This document shows positions 1 through 6,200 of a stretch of 6,554 nt of DNA, one piece after another; within the stretch, counting starts at the first letter, position 1; each line of letters starts with the position of its first letter. Made by a program: the position numbers and the translations under genes. The stretch lies in the NCBI GenBank assembly GCA_016287995.1, contig JAEEXW010000170.1:1-6554 (forward strand), in the 5' to 3' direction. Below the pieces are notes generated by a model. The model made no database searches, was not told the DNA's origin, and worked only from the letters and a program-made list of their open reading frames with translations. The stretch comes from Bacteroidales bacterium. GTDB taxonomy: Bacteria; Bacteroidota; Bacteroidia; Bacteroidales; UBA3824.

Positions 1-1
1 T

Positions 2-679
2 AAATATGCTAAAATTGACGGCGGAGTATCAGCACCGGGAGTTTTTACACGCAAAGGTGAAAAACCCGTCGTATTGAACGCTATCGCTTATAACGAACGT
101 CCGTATGTCGTATTTGATAACGGTGTATTGACTTTTTACTTCAATAACCAAATACCACAAAACGCTTGCATAGATTATTCATATTTAACCGGTTATACGT
201 GTAATCCTTTTGCTCATCATGTTACGAAAGTTGTTTTTGACAAATCATTCGAGCAGTATTGGCCGACTTCATGCGATTATTGGTTCAGTGACTTTATTAA
301 TTTAAAAGAAATTGTCAATCTTCAATACTTGGATACGAGGGCTGTTACTTCTATGAAATCTATGTTTCACACTTGTACAAGTCTTAAAACTCTTGATTTG
401 AGTAGTTTTGATACAAGAAATGTAAGGGAGATGAACTATATGTTTTCAGGTTGTTATAATTTGACCACAATATATGTCAGCGACAAATGGACTACACATT
501 CAATTGCAAATTATAATTACGCTTCACCGATGTTTGAAGGTTGTGTAAACTTGGTCGGCGGCAACGGTACAGAATATGAGAGACCTGAGGAAGGTTATAG
601 ATATTATACTCAGAGCTGTGATTATGCCCGAATCGATGGTGGTATTTTGGGTCGTGGATATTTAACTAAAAAAGAATAA
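2..679 (+). CDS. BspA-like (DUF285) leucine-rich-repeat surface protein, C-terminal part
   Basis: This is the C-terminal 225 residues of a larger protein. The reading frame is open to the left edge with no stop, so the TTG at 74 is an internal Leu codon and not a start. The visible part begins with the tail of one module (YAKIDGG, then GVFT). A second full module follows: a beta-rich lead-in (about residues 30-52, with DNGVLTFYF), BspA-type repeats (about residues 95-160) with the DUF285 pattern SMKSMFHTC-LKTLDLSSFDT-V-MNYMFSGC-L-IYVSDKW, then MFEGCVNLVGGNGT and a closing YARIDGG-GYLT near the stop. In the family such proteins are secreted or lipid-anchored surface proteins, some involved in adhesion; the role here is inferred. 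The signal peptide lies outside the window. No type IX sorting domain follows the last module. A strong terminator follows the stop codon. Confidence 0.87.
   Translation, partial: KYAKIDGGVSAPGVFTRKGEKPVVLNAIAYNERPYVVFDNGVLTFYFNNQIPQNACIDYSYLTGYTCNPFAHHVTKVVFDKSFEQYWPTSCDYWFSDFINLKEIVNLQYLDTRAVTSMKSMFHTCTSLKTLDLSSFDTRNVREMNYMFSGCYNLTTIYVSDKWTTHSIANYNYASPMFEGCVNLVGGNGTEYERPEEGYRYYTQSCDYARIDGGILGRGYLTKKE
5..61 (+). repeat. Module-end repeat, copy 1 (YAKIDGG...GVFT)
   Basis: This segment encodes the end of an upstream BspA-like module that is cut by the window edge. It matches the C-terminus of the same protein at 623-676: YAKIDGG against YARIDGG, then a PG/RG turn, GVFT against GYLT, and a basic end. 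The similarity is clear in protein but diverged in DNA, which points to an old duplication of whole modules. Confidence 0.75.
623..676 (+). repeat. Module-end repeat, copy 2 (YARIDGG...GYLT)
   Basis: This is the second copy of the module-closing motif and forms the last 18 residues of the BspA-like protein. Its distance from copy 1 (about 206 residues) gives the size of one full repeat module. Confidence 0.75.
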
Positions 680-685
680 AAATAT

Positions 686-716
686 GAGCCGCAAAACTTT
701 TGCGGCTCTTTTTTTT
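686..716 (+). terminator. Rho-independent terminator of the BspA-like gene
   Basis: GAGCCGCAAA (686-695) pairs perfectly with TTTGCGGCTC (699-708) around a three-base loop. The stem is 10 bp with a GC-rich base, and eight T residues follow (709-716). It starts 6 bases after the stop codon. This is a textbook intrinsic terminator for the upstream gene. Confidence 0.93.
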
Positions 717-745
717 GCTGTTTTTTTATAAAAACATTATTTTTG
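714..745 (+). promoter_or_regulatory. Bacteroidetes-type promoter for the small membrane protein
   Basis: TTTG at 714-717 fits the -33 element. TATTTTTG at 738-745 matches the -7 consensus TAnnTTTG exactly, with a 20-base spacer. Transcription would start near 750, which leaves a leader of only about 10 A-rich bases before the ATG at 761. The -33 element overlaps the T-tract of the preceding terminator. The call rests on motif and spacing only. Confidence 0.65.
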
Positions 746-760
746 CAAAAAAATATAATT

Positions 761-1282
761 ATGTTTTGGATATTACCTTTAATATTAGGCTTAGTATTGG
801 CTGTCATAAATTACTTTTTGATGGCATCTGGCGGGGATATGTATTCCCAACATTTCAAAATAGCGGTAGTGCTGGATTTAGTCGCAGCCATTGTATATTT
901 AGTAATGACCCAATCTAAAATCTCTGAGACGCGACATAACCTCTATATAGCGTATTTAGTGTTCGTTTGTGCCGTAGTATTGATAATATCTTATATTTTT
1001 GGTACAAAGAAATTTAGAGAAAAGTTTGATAAAGAATCATATACCGTTGAAGCCGTTCTCCATAAGCATATTAACGATGAATGGAAATTTGGAAAGAATT
1101 ATAAAAGTTATTTTTTTGATTTAAAATTTCGTGATAAAAGCGGAAAAGAAGTCTTTAAGGAAAGGGAAGTAGACTTCCTGATTTACGACGAATATAAAGA
1201 CGGAGATACGATAATGATAAAACTTTCGGACAAATACCCTGAATTTATTGAGGTTATTGATAATAAAAGCGGGACTGACTAA
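761..1282 (+). CDS. Small membrane protein of unknown function, three predicted helices
   Basis: I do not recognise a named family for this 173-residue protein. Three hydrophobic segments are clear, at about residues 3-21, 33-49 and 60-80. A highly charged soluble domain follows (about 83-173). Its pattern is a beta-rich stretch (YTVEAVLHKH), a Tyr/Phe-rich strand (YKSYFFDLKF), a KSGKE turn, then IYDEYKDGDTIMIKLSDKYP. This loosely resembles the extracytoplasmic or cytosolic beta domain of DUF3592-like small membrane proteins, where a 'YK-GD-V-I-Y---P' ending is common; that comparison is from memory and weak. I chose the ATG at 761 over the in-frame TTG at 743 because the TTG lies inside the predicted -7 promoter box. 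No Shine-Dalgarno sequence is seen. The gene appears to be monocistronic, between its own promoter and a terminator shared with the convergent gene. Confidence 0.75.
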   Translation: MFWILPLILGLVLAVINYFLMASGGDMYSQHFKIAVVLDLVAAIVYLVMTQSKISETRHNLYIAYLVFVCAVVLIISYIFGTKKFREKFDKESYTVEAVLHKHINDEWKFGKNYKSYFFDLKFRDKSGKEVFKEREVDFLIYDEYKDGDTIMIKLSDKYPEFIEVIDNKSGTD

Positions 1283-1300
1283 AAGACAGCCCCGTTTAAT
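1266..1300. terminator. Probable bidirectional terminator between convergent genes
   Basis: CGGG-a-CTG (1270-1277) pairs with CAG-c-CCCG (1287-1294) with one internal mismatch and a 9-base loop. AAA at 1266-1268 can pair with TTT at 1295-1297 past a bulged G. T-rich sequence follows on the plus strand (TTTAATTTTTTA), and a shorter T-rich tract (TTTTATTAT) follows on the minus strand. The hairpin overlaps the last codons of the membrane protein gene and lies just past the stop of the acyl-CoA synthetase, so it could serve both. Confidence 0.6.
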
Positions 1301-1303
1301 TTT

Positions 1304-3091
1304 TTATACCGTTTCCAAACCGTAGATTTCGTTGAAAATGTATTCGTATTTTTGACTTACAACTTTGCGTTTAAGTTTTTGGGTTTGAGTAAGTTCGCCA
1401 GTTTCTGACGACCAAACCTCAGGTACGAGTCTGAATTTTGCAATCTGCTCTACTTTTCCCAAAGTCTTGTTTACTTTTTGAATTTCTGCGTCAATAAGTT
1501 TTATAACTTTTTCGTTTTCAACTATTTCCTTGTTTGAAAGTTCTTTTTGCTCGCCTTCGTTTTTAAGGAAAATTTTCAGCGCTTCAAAATCCGGCGAAAT
1601 TATTGCCGAGGCAAATTTCTGACTTTCGCCAATAATGCAAACCTGCGAAATATAAGGTGATTCTTTGCATTTGCCTTCTATCATTTGTGGGGCGATATAT
1701 TTTCCTGACGAGGTCTTGAAAACGTCTTTCTTTCTGTCCGTAATATATAGATAATTACCTTTTTCCGAAATATAGCCGATGTCGCCGGTGCGGAAAAATC
1801 CGTCTTCGGTCATAACCTCTGCCGTTGCCTCGGGGTTTTTGTAATAGCCTTTCATTACGTTTGGACCTTTTACTAAAATTTCGCCGTCCTCTTCGTCAAT
1901 TTTTACTGTTTCGTTGCTGACAACAGGACCTACGGACGAAAATCTATGATGATTGACATCGGCATGTGCGATGATTGGCGAAGTCTCTGTTAAACCATAA
2001 CCTTCGCAGACCTTAATACCTGCTGCCCAAAGCATACGGCTCATATTCGGCGAAATTGCCGCGCCTCCACAGCCCAAAAATTTCATTGCGCCACCGAAGA
2101 AATCCTCTCTCCAATGCTTGTAAACGTATTTGTCAAGAATTTTGAGTTCGAGATTATAAAACCAGCCGTTGGCGTTGTTGTGTTCAAAGCGGCGGCCGAG
2201 TTCAACGGCTTTGTCAAACATTTTTTTCTTGATGCCGGTGAATTTTGCGCCCTCTTTCATAATTCCTTCAACGATTTTTTCCGTAACCCTCGGCACGGTG
2301 TTGCAGCCGTTTGCTCTGATGTCGCAGAGGTCGCGGACAATGGTTCCGAGGTTTTGTGCGTAATAAATACCGATTCCCAAGAATTGGTACATATAGCAAA
2401 AGCACCTTTCGTAAACGTGGCAAAGCGGCAAAACCGACAAAACCCTGTGTGTGTGGTCAAGTCCTAAAATAGAACATGTACCTTGAAAATTGCTGCAAAA
2501 GTTTTTGTGGGTAAGCATTGCGCCTTTTGACAAGCCGGTTGTTCCCGAAGTATAGATGATAGAGCAAACGTCGTCTTCGCTGACTGACTGTTTGATTTTT
2601 TCGAGTTCGTCTTTGTAGTATACTTCGCTTTTAAGGCCTAAGTCGTAGACTTCTTTCCAGTTTGCAACGCCTTCTATTTCGTTGAAAGAGTAGATTTTTT
2701 CAAGACTTTTGATATTGTCTTTTACCGCGCTGACACGTCTTTGTGCCACCGCGTCGGATATAAAGACGAGTTTTGACTCGCTGTGATTGAGCATAAACTC
2801 ATAATCTTTGCTGCTGATAGTGGGATAAACGGGAACGTGAATTGCGCCCGTCATGGCGATTGCCATGTCCAAAAAGTTCCACTCGGGACGGTTATTGGAG
2901 ACAGAGGCTATTCTGTCGCCTTTTTTAACGCCCAAAGCCAAAAGACCGTAAGAAAGTATTTCCGCCGTTCTTTTGTATTCCTCGGTGCTTACAAGATTCC
3001 ATTTGTTGTCTACTTTTGAGGCAAGACAATCTTTGCGTGGAAAATTTTCACACGCATTTTCTAATAAATCGAAAATTCTTGTTACGATCAT
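1304..3091 (-). CDS. Long-chain fatty acyl-CoA synthetase (AMP-forming)
   Basis: This 595-residue protein activates fatty acids with ATP and CoA to give acyl-CoA, AMP and pyrophosphate (EC 6.2.1.3 type). It belongs to the ANL adenylating superfamily, FAA1-like branch. Visible motifs are the phosphate-binding loop IIYTSGTTGLSKGAML at about 178-193, LPLCHVYER at 221-229 (typical of long-chain enzymes), GGAAIS at about 342-347, EGYGLTETSP at 363-372, and the ATP-ribose-binding Asp in RTGDIG (D437). The hinge TDRKKDVFKTSSGKYIAP follows at 451-468, then a C-terminal lid with the catalytic Lys in LTQTQKLKRK (about K572). The length is normal for the family and all key motifs are intact. The ATG at 3091 gives a natural N-terminus with no signal peptide, so the enzyme is cytoplasmic or membrane-peripheral. 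Its exact chain-length preference cannot be read from sequence. It lies 189 bases downstream of the hybrid sensor gene on the same strand but appears to have its own promoter. Confidence 0.95.
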   Translation of the reverse strand: MIVTRIFDLLENACENFPRKDCLASKVDNKWNLVSTEEYKRTAEILSYGLLALGVKKGDRIASVSNNRPEWNFLDMAIAMTGAIHVPVYPTISSKDYEFMLNHSESKLVFISDAVAQRRVSAVKDNIKSLEKIYSFNEIEGVANWKEVYDLGLKSEVYYKDELEKIKQSVSEDDVCSIIYTSGTTGLSKGAMLTHKNFCSNFQGTCSILGLDHTHRVLSVLPLCHVYERCFCYMYQFLGIGIYYAQNLGTIVRDLCDIRANGCNTVPRVTEKIVEGIMKEGAKFTGIKKKMFDKAVELGRRFEHNNANGWFYNLELKILDKYVYKHWREDFFGGAMKFLGCGGAAISPNMSRMLWAAGIKVCEGYGLTETSPIIAHADVNHHRFSSVGPVVSNETVKIDEEDGEILVKGPNVMKGYYKNPEATAEVMTEDGFFRTGDIGYISEKGNYLYITDRKKDVFKTSSGKYIAPQMIEGKCKESPYISQVCIIGESQKFASAIISPDFEALKIFLKNEGEQKELSNKEIVENEKVIKLIDAEIQKVNKTLGKVEQIAKFRLVPEVWSSETGELTQTQKLKRKVVSQKYEYIFNEIYGLETV

Positions 3092-3125
3092 CGTTAAAGT
3101 AATTTTAATTTCATTAATAACGCTG

Positions 3126-3133
3126 CAAATTTA
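3126..3133 (-). promoter_or_regulatory. Candidate -7 promoter element for the acyl-CoA synthetase gene
   Basis: Read on the minus strand this is TAAATTTG, an exact match to the Bacteroidetes -7 consensus TAnnTTTG. The predicted transcript start is near 3119-3121, which leaves a leader of about 28 bases before the ATG. No perfect TTTG -33 element sits at the usual distance; only a T-rich run (TTTTTTTAG) at about 3149-3157 is found there. Given the AT-richness, the single-box match is moderate evidence. Confidence 0.5.
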
Positions 3134-3138
3134 AATAC

Positions 3139-3169
3139 ATTTTTCGACTAAAAAAAACGGTCGAAAAAT
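3139..3169. repeat. 10-bp palindrome at the -33 region of the acyl-CoA synthetase promoter
   Basis: ATTTTTCGAC (3139-3148) is the perfect inverted complement of GTCGAAAAAT (3160-3169), with an 11-base A-rich spacer. It begins 6 bases upstream of the predicted -7 box (3126-3133, minus strand), so it covers the -33 region. That position suits an operator for a dimeric regulator. As a hairpin it could instead end transcripts from the sensor gene, but no T-tract follows it on the minus strand. The function is inferred. Confidence 0.5.
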
Positions 3170-3182
3170 ATTTTTTTGTAAA

Positions 3183-3229
3183 ATTTTTGTTAAACCATTA
3201 AAAATGAAATATTTAACTGTAACAAAAAT
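3183..3229. repeat. Spaced inverted repeat downstream of the hybrid sensor gene
   Basis: ATTTTTGTTA (3183-3192) is the perfect inverted complement of TAACAAAAAT (3220-3229), with a 27-base spacer. An alternative inner pairing, GTTAAA (3189-3194) with TTTAAC (3212-3217), is also possible. It sits in the very AT-rich 189-base gap, about 50 bases past the sensor stop codon. It may be a weak transcript-end structure or simply chance in AT-rich sequence. Confidence 0.3.
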
Positions 3230-3280
3230 ATATAAAAATTTTTAGAATTTAATTTAAAATCGAAAAAAATCCAAGTATTT

Positions 3281-6200
3281 TTAAGCCTGTTTTTCGCCTT
3301 TACGGTTGTTTTCCACATATTGCGAAGGCGAAATGTTGAATTGTTTTGTGAACGCAGTAGAGAAATAACTCTGCGACGAAAAACCCACCATGTCAGCCAC
3401 TTCTGAAATCGTAACGTCCTTAGTAGCAAGTATTTCTGCTGCTTGTTTTAAGCGGATAAGGCGGATAAATTCGTTAGGATTTTGTCCTGTTAAGTTTTTG
3501 AGTTTTCTTTGAAGATGTCCGCGTGAAAGTCCGACTTCTTCCGAAAGTGTTTCTACCGAGAGTTGAGAGTCGGCAAGTCGTGTTTTTATTACCGAGGTTA
3601 CTTTTTTCAAAAGGTCTCTGTCGGGTACGGTTACGGCGGTTTGTTCGGCTTCAAATTTTATCTCGCCCGAAAATTTTTCTTTCAGCGTTTTCCTTAATTC
3701 CAAGAGTTTTGAAACTCTTACTAAAAGGTGTTTGGGGTTAAAAGGTTTGGGTATATAACTGTCTGCACCGGTTTCGAGTCCTTCTATTCTTTGGTTTTCA
3801 GTGCCTTTTGCCGTTAACATGATAACAGGAATGTGGCATGTTTCGAGGTCGTTTTTAATGGTTTTTGTCAGTGTTATGCCGTCAATTTTGGGCATCATAA
3901 TATCCGTGATGATTAAGTCGGGCAGAGTTTGTTTGATAGTTTCAAGACCTTTTTCACCGTCTTCCGCTGTTTTTACATCGTAATTTTTGCCGAGAAGTTC
4001 TTTTAAATAAGTGCGGATTTCTTCGTTGTCTTCGATAACAAGAATAGTTGACAAAGTGCCGGAATTTTCGGTTTCGGGCAGCGGATTTTCTTCGGGGAGA
4101 ATGTCGTATTTGATGTGTGCGTAATTTTCGTTTTCTTTTGACAAACTTTTGAACTCCCTGCCGTTGGAAAGCATAACCGTAAAAGCCGTTCCTTTGCCCA
4201 AACTGCTTGAAACACTGATAATTCCGTGGTGCATTTCCACAAACTTTTTGGTCAGATAAAGCCCTATTCCAGTGCCTTGCTGCAACTGCGACGTCCCGCC
4301 TTGAAAAAATCTGTCGAATATCTTCTCCAAATTTTCTTCTTTAATTCCGCAACCGTTGTCTTCAACGATGATAACGATGTTGTCAGAAAAATTTTTGTCC
4401 GCTTTTTTTACAGAAACCGAAATTTTCCCGTCTTTCGGCGTAAATTTAAAAGCGTTTGAAAGTAAATTATACATTATTTTATCGATTAATTCGCTGTCAA
4501 AAAACGCGTTGAAAGTTTTCAAATCGCTTTTGAACGAAAAGTCGATTCCGTTTTTCTGCGCAAACGGCTGAAAATTAGCACAAACGTCCCCGATAAACTC
4601 AACTAAATCGTTTTCTTTCGGGCGAAAAACGGTCTTGTTGTTGTCAAGTTTTCTTAAATCCATTATTTCGTTTACCATTCTGAGCAGCCGTTGCGCGTTG
4701 CGGTAAACTACCGACAATCGGTTTTTGATTCCCCCGTCAATGGCATTGTCATAAAGCATACCCTCCAACGGGCTGATAATCAGTGTTAACGGAGTTTTAA
4801 ATTCGTGCGAAATGTCCGTGAAAAGTCTTAACCGTGTTTTGTCGATTTCGGTTTCGTGTTTTTCAATTTCGTATTGACGATATTTTTGCCAAACTACAAG
4901 CATGATAAAAAACGCCGACAAGAAGTAAAGTAAAATCATGTACCAGCGTTTCCAGACTGGGGCTAAAACGGTGATTTTCAGGACGGCGGGCTTTGAAAAA
5001 TTTTCGCCGTCAATAGAGGCTTTCACTTCAAACCAGTAAACGCCCGCGTCCAAATTTGTATAATCCGCCGAATTTTTTTGATAACCGTATTGTGTCCATT
5101 CATCGTTGAAACCTTTCATTCTTACGGCGTAAATCGTTTTTTGCGGCTGACAAAAATCCAAAGCGCGGTAGACGATTGTAAAACTGTTGTTTTCTTCTTT
5201 TAACGTTATCTCAGAGGTTTCAGCGATTGCGTTTTCCAATATTCCGTCTTCTGCGCCGGGTTTTACGCTGCGGTTAAAAACCAAAAAATCCGTTATTACA
5301 ACCGTCGGCACAAAATCTTTGTTTTTTATATCTTTTGGAAAAAATCTTGTGATTCCGTCGATTCCGCCGAAAAAGATTTCACCTTGTTCGCTTTTTGTAG
5401 AAGAATTTCTGATAAATTCGTTTGAATACAGTCCGTCATCGGCAAAATAATTTGCGACGCTGTTTTTTTCGTAATTGAACCTGCAAACGCCCTTGTTGGT
5501 ACTGAGCCAGAGGTTTCCGAACTCGTCTTCTTCTATGGAGTTGACGGTGTTGTTAGGCAGACCGTCCTTTGTTGTGAAAAACTTAAAACTGCCGTCTTCC
5601 GGGTTAAAAAGTTTCAGACCGTTGTTTGTTCCCGCCCAGAAACGCTGTTTTGAGTCTTCAATCATGCAGTTATACGAGTTGTAATCATCGTTCTGACCGT
5701 AATTTTTGAATTCTTTTCTCACCGGATCCATTCTTGACAAGCCCCAATAAGTGCCTATCCAAAGGTAGCCGTGATGGTCCACGTAAAGTGAGACGATGTG
5801 ATTGTTAATCAGTGAGTTGTCAAGATTTTTAACGTCTTTGGCAAAAACTGTAAAAGTGCCGTTTTCCTTGTTTAATAGGTTGAGACCGCCGCCGTTAGTG
5901 CCTATCCAGAGGTTGCCGAGACGGTCTTCTGTTATCGCCGTAACGTCGTTGTGGCTGAGCGAGTTTTTGTCCGAAGCGGAATGTTTGTATGCGGAGAATT
6001 TGTCTTTTTGAGGAAAATATTCGCAGAGACCTTCCAAATATGTTCCGACCCAAATCCGCGAATTATGGTCTTTGAAAATGCAGCGTATGACATCGGTTTT
6101 TAAGCCGTTAGAGCCAGCCGTGATGTTTTGAAAAATATTATTTTCGGTGTCCCAAATTTTGATTCCGCCGCCGTCGGTTGCCGCATAAACCACGTCGTTA

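Noticed and set aside
74..76. TTG as the start codon of the first gene
   Set aside because: The same frame is open back to position 2 and the upstream residues (YAKIDGG...GVFT) match the family's module-closing motif, so the TTG is an internal Leu codon of a gene cut by the window edge.
743..760. TTG start at 743 for the membrane protein
   Set aside because: It lies within the predicted -7 promoter element (738-745), and the ATG at 761 begins directly at the first hydrophobic helix.
622..807. Minus-strand frame across the end of the BspA-like gene and the intergenic gap
   Set aside because: It runs through the terminator and promoter, has a low-complexity Lys/Phe/Ile-rich translation and has no recognisable motif.
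700..918. Plus-strand frame overlapping the start of the membrane protein
   Set aside because: It begins inside the terminator, and its translation beyond 761 is an out-of-frame shadow of the membrane protein with no family pattern.
2114..3019. Several plus-strand frames antisense to the acyl-CoA synthetase gene
   Set aside because: They lie wholly within a gene whose own frame shows every expected family motif, and their translations show no domain.
3092..3280. A small gene or structured RNA in the 189-base gap
   Set aside because: No open frame with a plausible start and stop fits, and the only structure is two AT-rich inverted repeats. There is no sign of a riboswitch or tRNA.
3190..3429. 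Minus-strand frame overlapping the 3' end of the sensor gene
   Set aside because: Its first part is an alternative frame of the AraC domain and the rest runs into AT-rich intergenic sequence. It has no start context or motif of its own.
3523..6011. Plus-strand and out-of-frame minus-strand frames within the sensor gene
   Set aside because: All are shadows of the HTCS coding frame, which is intact and carries all domain motifs in order.
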